Positions 14,101-20,653 of a DNA stretch of 22,625 nt are shown piece after piece (position 1 is the stretch's first letter; each line of letters opens with the position of its first letter). The position numbers were made by a program, and so were the translations under genes. A model generated the notes under the pieces. The model saw nothing but the letters and a program-made list of their open reading frames with translations. It made no database searches and was not told the DNA's origin. Source of the DNA: an uncultured Clostridia bacterium (lineage in GTDB: Bacteria; Bacillota; Clostridia; Christensenellales; Borkfalkiaceae); contig CAMWWA010000001.1 of NCBI GenBank assembly GCA_947177825.1, positions 1 through 22,625 of the forward strand, written 5' to 3'.

Positions 14101-14742
14101 GGCGGTATAACGTATATGTGCGATTACACCGTAACCGCGGCGGTCGAAAACGGCAGGACTACTTTGACCTACGTCGTTACTTACAAAAAGACGGCTGAAA
14201 TTTACGTGGACAGCAAGCTTGCTTTCAGTATGTTCGGCACGGATATAGCGGCAAATACTCTCACGCCTATGAACGTTCCTATGGACGGAGACGATATAAA
14301 TCTTCCCGAACCCACGCACGCGACGTACAATTTCGTAGGGTGGAGCTCGGAAGAGGTGAACGGCAAGCTGATTTACACGGCAAGCTGGGTTAAAAAGGCA
14401 ACGTTTGACCTCACGATTAAGTTAAAAAGAGGCTTTACCGACACCAACAGAGTTCACGTTATAACCAACGGCGTGAAGCCCTCCGAAGGCATAAGGATAA
14501 ACGGCGGTTCAGGCTCTGCCGCAAACGTTACGACTATCTCCGTGTACGAGGGGCAGGTTGAGTTCAGTATCGCAAACGACGAGCTTACGATAGTTACGGG
14601 CGATATAACTTACGTTATATACGTCAACGCGGCTGAAATTACGGGTAAGGATAAAAATACCAAGCGCGGTAATCTGAAGTCAACTTTAATGAACACGCAA
14701 AACGTTTCTGGTAATATAGAATTGACTTTAAGTTATTCTTAA
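8167..14742 (+). CDS. Giant surface lipoprotein with BspA/InlB-like C-terminal modules
   Basis: A protein of about 2191 residues. It starts with a lipoprotein signal, MIKFSFKKLMATALSVTAVA followed by AALSAGAAGC, giving lipidated Cys29. I chose ATG 8167; TTG 8137 in the same frame would put ten extra residues before the signal. Up to about residue 1600 it is beta-rich, with alternating hydrophobic strands and short helices such as LIDTAGAVWSEVESV-like segments, split by acidic linkers (for example EATQAAEDGVDP and GNAEEAESGVSESK). Near 1608-1681 there is an InlB-type region, near 1752-1853 a BspA-like leucine-rich stretch (EIGGYPVTAIAANAFA), and near 2008-2090 another InlB-like repeat (YNFVGWSSEEVNGK). 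These modules usually occur in adhesins. It has no LPXTG or C-terminal membrane anchor. It is transcribed alone, with its own promoter and terminator. Function unknown. Confidence 0.85.
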   Translation: MIKFSFKKLMATALSVTAVAALSAGAAGCVRKSTDLTEPDNIEITRLTPPDDGSLPTAHTCAENLAYIVSVFDSQEQYHSYSYGVTSASIATQTTRNFRDYKNGVLLTTDLTYSSMVKSGTQTCTVKNAEGDYEVYFRTSEAPQADTLPSQAVWSEEAPVFFNERSYHYTYGLLPNELFNYIVNENNIIDSEQIKVNADGTYTQNFTLDPVASTYFYQFGMKTRGGLSGYPDFQSITFSVTFDGGWKILSANMHEVANVNKGIVVSSVSDFATEYWYGDDHFDNEHYSYYDSYYKKYLGDDSLEQGGPNDEKLVMDVTNVLSNGFSQIMNGGAQFEIAANLGNNTYVGYAFISLDLSDPFGTLVLNLSLGKSLKEQTLYIEYENGEIAAYYGKDFALSGNLAEVKLAVGQFGDVIDKITAAFDKGGDDAQTEATQAAEDGVDPVSALMNSMVLTAGEKQAVLTLDTDDLLGLGIGVNARLVFGINNNVITFRGGTVGGLSLGGEKVDLGLTILTTTAPKISRPSEEEGADLAEYIADVHSLLGADLIKVTANLRGDDEKVKIAGLKGINAEVTAYVDIDGITVGADADVSYTYLGHKISATVGVWYGYEPASVGYGKAVVSLKKINGVPVNINLKCDIKEVAQAVSQLLTLPEVQSASSDGLIKIVNGALATDFSGLLTEMYADKASIKIGVSVDTLLEMFDVDAGVKFGSCTLKYQKGEGVYGGNLSASLPALGFDMCVSGAAGAIEQPDFDSCLDLTDLINTAGAVWSEVESVIEEQSIAFEIARGETYLSLDGIVVEIWGGGEISWKKGGEYVALDLSMSITERASDVATVKLIYDKNADGTPLVRMALNEVGLEIYKEDIDSVEAGFNDIYNKVKGLFGAETQTAALTIEQNDDVSGNDKLMSALFGLLASDKWVGVLNDLTLTSDGKSVALKYLADNAASVEIGADGALTLFYEAALGERFTMGGKLEASSVTGSLIPAIESKFESCKMSSSKDGSAGFVRLAYDFLFEAISSVSVENILGSNTYAVQFRLDGDNCNIDVLEGVYVGAEIYVTGEKGEQGKLAEANLDIDASGLIIKLNVITERRGNNTHFYINLSQVADVKLPDLKMVATQESLFETFEVLFDTLNNTNILEVLGRLLATGGNAEEAESGVSESKPEVVISDDAKGKIAALLTNILDFNFSNAVVATETEGVLTATIDLDNLVSQLGFNTGKLGTVEAVINHNSHSMKTSGKTLVTNADGNEELKEWISLSSELTARRDYSKFERADYISIEFLPSLIQDLVKVATKDGELRSQYTLSGSITARIVNMLDVNIDTITVTAGIDDESGFVVNAVMHVKETKVLGMGIAEGTAGITYRNGLLTLARGLNTSTPEYKIMTFDYFMDHMLSKNSVLEWLFKISGWDLIMSFVKADVSSGLTTTQDVYLYNKTEQKTEQEISMYDFVDALRVMTDGRQTAVFGDYSAMESDLGVYDNYYGFALNAGAVTNGVLTKLNAAITRTDAGLDSVKASGAIQSYVTFKANLKFECDWSEEYATGTTLESGKTAPDLYGKAMAEAENANNLPDFDYFVKKPEQGYDQKFGCFSVTGGSNGYTFTTEYSNVLYSHKLTVVGLNGEKQEMEVRHGSTVYLYDNDAPVYADAAKTDRLLYTTDDNGGLSGTQFIMNGDTLVYAITAKSVSVVVHNGSEEHVVNSFVGDKVPVSVTGLETVQVPAYEDGTPVGANDVIDGTQTTIHIYGTFVKSEIIINYVKYTFNADTLSYTASGRAAGFNDYYSVKGNTLVLENEIGGYPVTAIAANAFANTEGKPIVSVVVPENIVTVGANAFLDNVDMQSAVFLAQTVTFEGSDGKNQTMPFYGCSVSGNDEQTALKVYYNNIVANGGKWKHFRYVNKIVSYNFYIGDNGGAAYSKGSWQYVDYKVNVHLNGVVGSTLTTEAVESVLGGYFPYVTAGAYEGSVYETTVNKALEAGLANMSFTKGGITYMCDYTVTAAVENGRTTLTYVVTYKKTAEIYVDSKLAFSMFGTDIAANTLTPMNVPMDGDDINLPEPTHATYNFVGWSSEEVNGKLIYTASWVKKATFDLTIKLKRGFTDTNRVHVITNGVKPSEGIRINGGSGSAANVTTISVYEGQVEFSIANDELTIVTGDITYVIYVNAAEITGKDKNTKRGNLKSTLMNTQNVSGNIELTLSYS

Positions 14743-14765
14743 TTCAAAATAAATGCAAAATGCGG

Positions 14766-14803
14766 AGCGCGCGGCTTTTAAAAAGCCGCGCGCTTTAATA
14801 TTT
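14766..14803 (+). terminator. Intrinsic terminator after the giant lipoprotein gene
   Basis: Perfect 14-bp inverted repeat AGCGCGCGGCTTTT (14766-14779) / AAAAGCCGCGCGCT (14781-14794) followed by a T-rich but interrupted tail. It also sits directly upstream of, and partly overlaps, the yqfC promoter. Confidence 0.8.
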
Positions 14804-14824
14804 ACCGCCGATTAAGCATAAACT
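14796..14824 (+). promoter_or_regulatory. Sigma-E-like sporulation promoter for yqfC
   Basis: TAATATT (14796-14802), 14-bp spacer, CATAAACT (14817-14824). The Bacillus sigma-E consensus is KMATATT-N14/15-CATACANT, so the -35 matches fully and the -10 misses one base. yqfC and yqfD belong to the sigma-E regulon in B. subtilis. Transcription would start at about the ATG itself (14830), implying an almost leaderless message. The match was found by eye and is not statistically tested. Confidence 0.5.
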
Positions 14825-14829
14825 ATCAT

Positions 14830-15075
14830 ATGAAACTTTTGCAGCAGATTTTAAGGGAAGCGGGCGCGGATTTGGATAAGTCGTTCACGGTAATTCCCTC
14901 GTTCGGCGGATATTTCAAATCGGTAAAGCGCGTGGAGGACTACTCGCCCGAGCGCATAGTACTCGCGCTTAACAAGATGCGGTTGACAGTTGTGGGCGAA
15001 AAGCTTATAATAGACAAGTATTTTCAGCAGGATTTGTTCATTCGCGGTAATATTTCGGGGGTAAGCTTTGAATAA
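14830..15075 (+). CDS. yqfC: YqfC/YabP-family sporulation protein
   Basis: An 81-residue member of the YabP/YqfC family. The pattern FGGYFKSVKRVEDYSPERIVLA (read as two parts), then LTVVGEKLIIDKYFQQDLFI and RGNISGVSFE, matches the strand-rich core of B. subtilis YqfC (about 90 residues). YqfC is made in the mother cell during sporulation and works with YqfD at the forespore membrane; its mechanism is poorly known. No Shine-Dalgarno sequence precedes ATG 14830. It overlaps yqfD by 8 bp. Finding yqfC and yqfD together supports an endospore-forming lineage. Confidence 0.85.
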   Translation: MKLLQQILREAGADLDKSFTVIPSFGGYFKSVKRVEDYSPERIVLALNKMRLTVVGEKLIIDKYFQQDLFIRGNISGVSFE

Positions 15076-15961
15076 TATCGTCGAATTTTCAATCACCTGT
15101 CCGCCCGAAACCGCATTAAAGAAGCTGACAAAGGCAAATATTGCGGTATTTAAGCTTAAAAAGCACGGTTCAACGCTCACTTTCGGCGTGTTACAAGAAT
15201 ATTCGGAAAAAGTTTTTGCAATTTTTTCACACCCGTGTTATAATATTACCGTAAAGCGGCACAGCGCAAAAACCAGGGCCGTAACCTTTTTAAAAAGGCG
15301 GTTCGGTCTGGTAATCGGCGCGTTGGTTTTCACCGCGGCGGCAGTCGTTTCGGGCAACGTCGTAATGCGCATAAAGGTCACGGGCAACGGCTCGTATTTA
15401 AGCGGACAGATTATTTCTATCGCAAACGAATGCGGCGCGCGCGAGTGGTCGCTTTGCAAAAAGCTTGACGCCCCTTTGATGCAGGCAAAAATTTTAGCCC
15501 TGCCCGACGTCAATTTCTGCTCCGTTCAGCGCGAAGGTGCATATCTTATAATAGACGTGCGTACCGAGGAGGAGCATACCGCCAGAGTCAACTACCAGCC
15601 GCTAAAGGCGGACGTTTCCGGCGAAGTTTACCGAATAGTCGCAATCTGCGGCACGGCGGAAAGGGCGCAGGGCGATAAGGTCAACGCGGGCGACGTGCTT
15701 ATCGGTGCGTACGAGCTGACCGAAGAAGGCGAAAGCAATCCCTGCCTTGCCGTCGGGTTTGCCGAAATCACGGCAAGCGCCAGCCTTTCGCTCTATTACG
15801 ACAAGGAGAGCGAGGAAAACGCGCAGAAGGCGTTAAAAGCCGCGGCGCTCTATTCGGACAGAATAGTTTCGCAAAGCTACACGGTTGCGCCGTGCGACGG
15901 CGGAGTCAAATACGACGTGACTTTTTCGTACATACAAACGGTCGCCATAAATATGGAATAA
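15068..15961 (+). CDS. yqfD: Sporulation protein YqfD
   Basis: A 297-residue protein, shorter than the roughly 398 residues of B. subtilis YqfD. A soluble N-terminal part (1-75) leads into one clear transmembrane helix, GLVIGALVFTAAAVVSGNVV (about 79-98). An extracytoplasmic part follows with the family features GQIISIANECGAREWSLCKK, LPDVNFCSVQREGAYLIIDV and QGDKVNAGDVLIGAYEL. The start is TTG 15068, inside the end of yqfC, with GGGGG at 15056-15060. The protein works in mother-cell sporulation together with YqfC, and the overlap suggests translational coupling. The missing length is in the C-terminal part. Confidence 0.87.
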   Translation: MNNIVEFSITCPPETALKKLTKANIAVFKLKKHGSTLTFGVLQEYSEKVFAIFSHPCYNITVKRHSAKTRAVTFLKRRFGLVIGALVFTAAAVVSGNVVMRIKVTGNGSYLSGQIISIANECGAREWSLCKKLDAPLMQAKILALPDVNFCSVQREGAYLIIDVRTEEEHTARVNYQPLKADVSGEVYRIVAICGTAERAQGDKVNAGDVLIGAYELTEEGESNPCLAVGFAEITASASLSLYYDKESEENAQKALKAAALYSDRIVSQSYTVAPCDGGVKYDVTFSYIQTVAINME

Positions 15962-15978
15962 ACCGAAGAGGTGTTTTA

Positions 15979-16962
15979 TTGGATATCGAAAGAAGAGTAA
16001 CCGCCGCGAATATCGACGAGCTTTCAAAAGTACTCGGCACGTTTGACGAGAATCTGAGCGCGATTTCGCGCGAGCTTAAAGTCGTCTGCCGCGTCGACCA
16101 GCTGGATATAATTATCTCCGGTCCCGACGAAAACGTGCATATCGCCAAGGAGGTCGTAAAAAACCTTATGGTGCTTGCCGAAAACGGCGAGCGCGTTGAC
16201 AGCGGAAGAACGGTTTACTGCATAGAGCTTGCCAAGGAAGGCAGGGCTTCGGATATAACCAAACTGTCGTCGGGCACGGTGGGGGTAACCTTCCGCGGTA
16301 AACCGATAAAATGCAAGACGGTGGGGCAGAAGGCCTACGTCGACGCAATAAAGAAAAACACCGTCGTATTCGGCGTCGGTCCGGCAGGTACGGGCAAGAC
16401 CTATCTTGCGGTATGCCTTGCGGTGCAGGCAATGAAGCAGAAGCAGGCGGAAAAGATTATTTTAACGCGTCCCGCGGTGGAAGCAGGCGAAAAACTCGGC
16501 TTTCTTCCCGGCGATTTGCAGACAAAGGTAGACCCCTACTTACGTCCGCTTTACGACGCGCTGCAGGAGATGCTGGGCGTGGAGAGCTACACCAAGCTTA
16601 TGGAGAGGGGTGCAATAGAGATTGCTCCGCTTGCGTATATGCGCGGCCGCACGCTTTCCAACGCGTTCATAATACTGGACGAGGCCCAGAACACGACGAA
16701 AGAGCAGATGAAAATGTTCCTCACCCGTCTAGGTGACGGAAGCAAGATGGTCATAACGGGAGACGCTTCGCAAATCGATTTGCCCGAAGGCAAGAAGAGC
16801 GGACTTATCCACGCGACGGGCTTGCTGAAAGAAGTGGAGGGCATTTCCGTAATAAATCTTACTGATAAAGACGTTGTCCGCAACACGTTGGTTATGCGCA
16901 TTGTGCGCGCTTACGACAAGGAGAGCGCCGGGAGAAATAAAATTGAAAACCAGACTGACTAA
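15979..16962 (+). CDS. phoH: PhoH-family ATPase
   Basis: A 327-residue PhoH-like protein (B. subtilis YqfE/PhoH), a cytoplasmic P-loop NTPase linked to RNA metabolism and often encoded with ybeY. The N-terminal part (1-105) carries a KH-like fold. The P-loop is GPAGTGKT (134-141), with LTRPAVEAGEKLGFLPGDL (162-180) and Walker B IILDEAQNTT (231-240), then the sensor VITGDASQIDLP (258-269). An ATG-type start upstream would run into yqfD; TTG 15979 fits better because GAGG lies 7 nt before it and the protein then begins MDIERRV at the usual length. It lies 17 bp after yqfD and overlaps the next gene by 20 bp. Confidence 0.95.
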   Translation: MDIERRVTAANIDELSKVLGTFDENLSAISRELKVVCRVDQLDIIISGPDENVHIAKEVVKNLMVLAENGERVDSGRTVYCIELAKEGRASDITKLSSGTVGVTFRGKPIKCKTVGQKAYVDAIKKNTVVFGVGPAGTGKTYLAVCLAVQAMKQKQAEKIILTRPAVEAGEKLGFLPGDLQTKVDPYLRPLYDALQEMLGVESYTKLMERGAIEIAPLAYMRGRTLSNAFIILDEAQNTTKEQMKMFLTRLGDGSKMVITGDASQIDLPEGKKSGLIHATGLLKEVEGISVINLTDKDVVRNTLVMRIVRAYDKESAGRNKIENQTD

Positions 16963-18394
16963 AAAGGCGGCGTGGCTGGGATTGCTGATGTTCGCGCTCA
17001 ACGTCATAATACTGTTGGCAATAGCCTTCCTTATGATTGAGCTCAATCAGACGACGCACGCAATAGATTATATAATCAATAATCCCAGCAAAGTTGTTTT
17101 CGTCGTTGCGACGGTAATCTTCTTGTCCGTACTTACATACGGATATCTGTACTTCGAAAGCAGCGAAATTTTAGCCAATATAATAAGGCTTATCGAAACG
17201 TTCGCGCTTATCGATTTGTCGCTGTTTCTGAACTTCGTGTTCGGCAAATATATCGACCCTCACGCCCGTCCGTTCGGCTTCTTTGCGATAATGTGCGCAA
17301 CCCTGCTGGGCAGGCGCCAGGCAATGTTTTTGAATATAATCAACACCATTCTGATATTCATAATGGATATCAATATCAACCTCGTAGACGCGGTTTCCGC
17401 CGAGATGTGGCAGTACTGCGCGGGACTTTTAATCACCTTCTGCGCGGGCACGATGGTCGTATTTATTTCCCACAAGATAAAGACGAGATTACAGAGCATT
17501 ATGATAGTTTTCATCCTGCTCGTGCCTATCGAACTCATAATAGGCATAATGGAAATTCTCATTTCGCAGAGCGGCACTTTCGAGTGGATTCTGCTCGGTT
17601 ACGGCGCACTCGGCGCACTGTTCAGCACGCTGCTGTTTATGGTCTTGCTGCCCGTATTCGAGCTGATATTCGCGGAGCTCACCGTATACCGTCTGCGCGA
17701 AATCACAGCGCCCACCGCGCCGCTTATCAAAAAGCTTAAACAGGTGGCGCCCGGCACGTTCAACCATTCGGTAGTCGTTTCCCAGCTTGCGGAGGCGTGC
17801 GCCAACGCGATAGGGGAAGACAGCGAACTTACGCGTGCGGCGGCTTACTATCACGACGTGGGTAAGATTGTCAAGCCCGATATGTTCACCGAGAACCAGA
17901 CGGATTACAATATGCATAACGAGCTTTCGCCCGAGCTTTCGGCGGACATAATCCGTTCGCACACGCGCGACGGCGCAAGGCTGATAAAGAAGCAGCACCT
18001 GCCCGAATTTCTTGCCGACGTAGCCATTCAGCACCACGGCACGCTGCCCATTAAATACTTCTATGCCAAGGCGCTTAAAATGACCGACGGCGAGATAAGC
18101 ATGGCAAACTATTCCTACGTGGGACCCGTTCCCCAGACGAGAATAGCGGCTATTATAATGATAGTAGACGCGGCGGAGGCGGCAACGCGCTCGCTTGCAA
18201 ACAGAACGCCCGCCAATATCGAGGCGCTTGTCGGCAGCCTTATCGAGGAGCGAATTAACCTCGACCAGTTCGTTGACTGCAACATTACGATGCGCGATTT
18301 GACTATAATAAGCCGCACCATAGCGCAGTCGCTTTCGGGCGTATACCATTCGAGAATCGCCTATCCCAAAATCAAAATCGGCAAGAAGAACTGA
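16943..18394 (+). CDS. pgpH: 7TM-HD cyclic-di-AMP phosphodiesterase (PgpH/YqfF-like) lacking the extracellular domain
   Basis: A 483-residue membrane protein with a cytoplasmic HD hydrolase domain, predicted to cut cyclic-di-AMP. Seven hydrophobic segments (near 10-33, 50-70, 82-100, 111-140, 156-176, 186-206 and 213-243) precede the HD domain (about 268-470). Metal ligands are all visible and match PgpH of Listeria: His275, His304-Asp305, His340, His364-His365 and Asp409. Listeria PgpH is about 718 residues because an extracellular domain (7TMR-HDED) lies between helix 1 and helix 2; here only about 16 residues (NQTTHAIDYIINNPSK) join them. The start is TTG 16943, with GGGAG upstream, inside the end of phoH. 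In B. subtilis yqfF also follows phoH. It lacks the sensor yet keeps the active site. Confidence 0.93.
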   Translation: MKTRLTKKAAWLGLLMFALNVIILLAIAFLMIELNQTTHAIDYIINNPSKVVFVVATVIFLSVLTYGYLYFESSEILANIIRLIETFALIDLSLFLNFVFGKYIDPHARPFGFFAIMCATLLGRRQAMFLNIINTILIFIMDININLVDAVSAEMWQYCAGLLITFCAGTMVVFISHKIKTRLQSIMIVFILLVPIELIIGIMEILISQSGTFEWILLGYGALGALFSTLLFMVLLPVFELIFAELTVYRLREITAPTAPLIKKLKQVAPGTFNHSVVVSQLAEACANAIGEDSELTRAAAYYHDVGKIVKPDMFTENQTDYNMHNELSPELSADIIRSHTRDGARLIKKQHLPEFLADVAIQHHGTLPIKYFYAKALKMTDGEISMANYSYVGPVPQTRIAAIIMIVDAAEAATRSLANRTPANIEALVGSLIEERINLDQFVDCNITMRDLTIISRTIAQSLSGVYHSRIAYPKIKIGKKN

Positions 18395-18405
18395 CGGCGG
18401 AAATA

Positions 18406-18873
18406 ATGACCAAACTGGATATATATTGCGAAGAATACGATTTTTCAGCGCTTGCTAAGGCGTTCGGCGGCGAGGTTGCCGCCGACTGTCCGCTTGCGCT
18501 GGAAATTGTTTTTACGGACAAGCAGGAAATACGGCGGCTTAATTGCGAGTTCCGCAAAACCGACAAGGTGACCGACGTGCTGTCTTTCCCCACTCTGGAC
18601 GGCATATGCGGAAGGGAGCTTAAAGCAAAGGACTTTCCCTTCGATATCGACGGGGACGGCGTGCTGTTTTTAGGCTCTGTTGCAATCTGTACGGAGGTTG
18701 CCAAGGAGCAGGCGGAGGAGTACGGTCACCCTTACGAAAGGGAGCTTAACTACCTTGCCGCGCACGGGGTGTGCCACTTGTTGGGTTACGACCATATGAC
18801 CGAAGAGGACAAGCCCGTAATGCGCGCAATGGAAGAAAAGGTGCTTGCAAAAATGCACCTGACGAGGGAGTGA
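18406..18873 (+). CDS. ybeY: rRNA maturation endoribonuclease YbeY
   Basis: A 155-residue zinc-dependent RNase that trims the 3' end of 16S rRNA and takes part in ribosome quality control. The zinc site HGVCHLLGYDH (residues 120-130; His120, His124, His130) is intact, as is the motif NCEFRKTDKVTDVLSFP (46-62). Length is normal for the family. It starts 11 bp after pgpH and its stop codon directly abuts the era start (TGAATG). In B. subtilis dgkA and cdd lie between ybeY and era; neither is present here. Confidence 0.96.
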   Translation: MTKLDIYCEEYDFSALAKAFGGEVAADCPLALEIVFTDKQEIRRLNCEFRKTDKVTDVLSFPTLDGICGRELKAKDFPFDIDGDGVLFLGSVAICTEVAKEQAEEYGHPYERELNYLAAHGVCHLLGYDHMTEEDKPVMRAMEEKVLAKMHLTRE

Positions 18874-19764
18874 ATGAAGAGCGGATACGTAGCTTTAATA
18901 GGCAAAGCCAACGCGGGCAAATCAACGCTTGTAAACGTGCTGGTCGGCGAAAAGGTTGCAATAGTTTCACCCAAGCCGCAGACCACGCGCGACGCGATTA
19001 TGGGCATAATAACCGAGCCCGACTATCAGATAGTTTTCGTCGATACGCCCGGCATTTACAGGGCTAAAAACGCGCTGTCGCAGATGATGTCCAAGACGGC
19101 GGAAACGACGGCGAAGGGCGTTGACCTTATCGTATACGTTCACGACGGTCACGCAGGGCTGACGGATAGCGATATAGAGCTTATGAAGCGCTTTTCGCAG
19201 GGAAAAATCCCCGTCATAATCGCCTATACCAAGATAGACATAATGCCGCGCGAAAATATCCCCGCGGACGTTAAAAGGCTTTACGAGGAGGGCGTGGAGT
19301 GCGACGTTTACCCCGTTTCCGCGCGCAAGGGCATAAACCTTAAAAAGCTGGTTTCGGCAATTGTGGACAAGCTTCCCGAGGGCGACAAGGTAATTGAGGA
19401 CGACATAGTTTCGGATAAGAGCGAAAGGTTTATGATTTCCGAAATTATGCGCGAAAAAATTCTTTTAAAGTTCGACAAGGAAATTCCGCACGGCGTTGCA
19501 ATAATAATCAATACTTTCGAAAAACAGGAAAACGGCGTTTACGATATCAACCTGGATATCGTGTGCGAAAAGTCCAACCACAAGGCGATTTTAATAGGCA
19601 AACAGGGCGCGGCGTTAAAGGAAGTAAGCTCGTTTGCGCGCAAGGATATGGAAAAGTTTTTGGGCGCAAAGGTGTTCTTAACGACCTACGTTAAAGTCAA
19701 GGAGGACTGGCGCGACCGCCCCTCGCTTATGGAAAGCTTCGGCTACGGCAAAAAATCGCAGTAA
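18874..19764 (+). CDS. era: GTPase Era
   Basis: A 296-residue GTPase that binds 16S rRNA and helps assemble the 30S subunit at the membrane. Motifs: G1 GKANAGKS (10-17), G2 around PQTTRD (35-40), G3 DTPG (57-60), G4 TKID (119-122) and G5 SA (149-150). A KH domain follows, with the loop IGKQG in KAILIGKQGAALKEV and the terminal EDWRDRPSLMESFGY. G1 has Ala-Asn-Ala where most Era proteins have Pro-Asn-Val, and G4 has Thr in place of Asn. Both should be tolerated but are uncommon. Order ybeY-era-yqzL-recO is the Firmicutes arrangement. Confidence 0.96.
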   Translation: MKSGYVALIGKANAGKSTLVNVLVGEKVAIVSPKPQTTRDAIMGIITEPDYQIVFVDTPGIYRAKNALSQMMSKTAETTAKGVDLIVYVHDGHAGLTDSDIELMKRFSQGKIPVIIAYTKIDIMPRENIPADVKRLYEEGVECDVYPVSARKGINLKKLVSAIVDKLPEGDKVIEDDIVSDKSERFMISEIMREKILLKFDKEIPHGVAIIINTFEKQENGVYDINLDIVCEKSNHKAILIGKQGAALKEVSSFARKDMEKFLGAKVFLTTYVKVKEDWRDRPSLMESFGYGKKSQ

Positions 19765-19809
19765 TAATTTGTAAAAAGCCGCACACCCTATTTGTAAAAG
19801 GAGGGCGCT

Positions 19810-19917
19810 ATGCGGGAAAGGGATAACGACGCTGCCGAGCTTGCCTGGAAAATGTTCGAAAAGACGGGCTCCGTAAGCTACTATATGCTGTATAAAGAAC
19901 TCAAAGGAAATAAGTAA
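19810..19917 (+). CDS. yqzL: YqzL-family small protein
   Basis: A 35-residue protein, MRERDNDAAELAWKMFEKTG plus SVSYYMLYKELKGNK. The core AWKMFEKTGSVSYYMLYKEL matches B. subtilis YqzL (TWKVFSQTGNIDTYLLFKE), which is also encoded between era and recO. Function unknown. A strong AAAGGAGGG lies 7 nt before the ATG. Confidence 0.88.
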   Translation: MRERDNDAAELAWKMFEKTGSVSYYMLYKELKGNK

Positions 19918-19926
19918 TTTTCCGGT

Positions 19927-20643
19927 ATGGATAACGTAAAGGTCAACGCGCTGATGCTGCGCGCAACCGACTATCTGGACAACGACAAAATACTCACTCT
20001 TTTAACTGCCGAGAGGGGCAAGATAACCGCCGGCATAAAGGGGGTTAAAAAGGCGGGCGCAAAGCTTAAATTTGCCGCCCAGCCCTTTTGTTTTGCGGAA
20101 TATATTCTTGCCGAGCGCGGAGGCAGATACACCGTCACGCAGGCAAGCGAGTGCGAAAGCTTTTACGAGCTGCGTACCGACGTAAACAAATTTTACGCCG
20201 CCTGCGCCGTGTGCGAAACGGCAATAGCCTTGACCTACGAAGGCGACGAAAGCGGCGCACTGTTTTCCGACTGCGTAAGGGCGCTTTCCGAAATGTGTTC
20301 GGGCGACGAGGGATTTGCCCTGGTCAAATTCCTTCTTTCCGCGCTCAGGGGAGCGGGCTACGGCGTTTCGCTCAACCACTGTCCGCAATGCGGCGCAAAT
20401 CTTGCGGACGCCGAGAAATTGCGCTTCAATCTCGATACGGGCACTTTTCTTTGCTGGGACTGCGGAGCGGGTGCGGGCGCAAGCGGCAGCACCTTCAAAA
20501 CGCTTTGCGCGGCTGACGGCAAGGCGGAGGGTGAAGCTACGGACGACGGCAAAAAACGTGCCTTAAAGCTTTTAAAGGAATACCTCATCTATAAGACCGA
20601 CGCGCGCTGTTTAAGCCTGTCGGAATACATAAAACTGATTTGA
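19927..20643 (+). CDS. recO: DNA repair protein RecO
   Basis: A 238-residue protein of the RecFOR pathway that loads RecA onto SSB-coated single-stranded DNA. The N-terminal OB fold has NALMLRATDYLDNDKILTLL and ERGKITAGIKGVKK (29-42). A zinc site is formed by CPQC (152-155) and CWDC (176-179), followed by a C-terminal helical part ending LKEYLIYKTDARCLSLSEYI. Length is typical. The start is ATG 19927, with no strong Shine-Dalgarno sequence, 9 bp after yqzL, so it is probably read with that gene. An Ala/Gly/Asp-rich loop (180-209) is low in complexity. Confidence 0.95.
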   Translation: MDNVKVNALMLRATDYLDNDKILTLLTAERGKITAGIKGVKKAGAKLKFAAQPFCFAEYILAERGGRYTVTQASECESFYELRTDVNKFYAACAVCETAIALTYEGDESGALFSDCVRALSEMCSGDEGFALVKFLLSALRGAGYGVSLNHCPQCGANLADAEKLRFNLDTGTFLCWDCGAGAGASGSTFKTLCAADGKAEGEATDDGKKRALKLLKEYLIYKTDARCLSLSEYIKLI

Positions 20644-20653
20644 CGAAAGACGT

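Noticed and set aside
12745..14319. Open frame of 524 codons on the minus strand inside the giant lipoprotein gene
   Set aside because: No promoter or ribosome binding site, Arg/Val/Tyr-rich composition and no recognisable domain; it mirrors the codon usage of the plus-strand gene.
15892..15978. ATG at 15892 as the phoH start
   Set aside because: It lies well inside yqfD and adds 29 residues with no similarity to PhoH; TTG 15979 has a ribosome binding site and gives the usual N-terminus.
16874..16942. Upstream start for pgpH at 16874
   Set aside because: It lies inside the conserved end of phoH and gives a non-homologous N-terminus; TTG 16943 follows GGGAG at a good distance.
17489..18349. 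Open frame of 286 codons on the minus strand inside pgpH
   Set aside because: Antisense to the conserved HD domain, rich in Arg, Tyr and Val with no family features.
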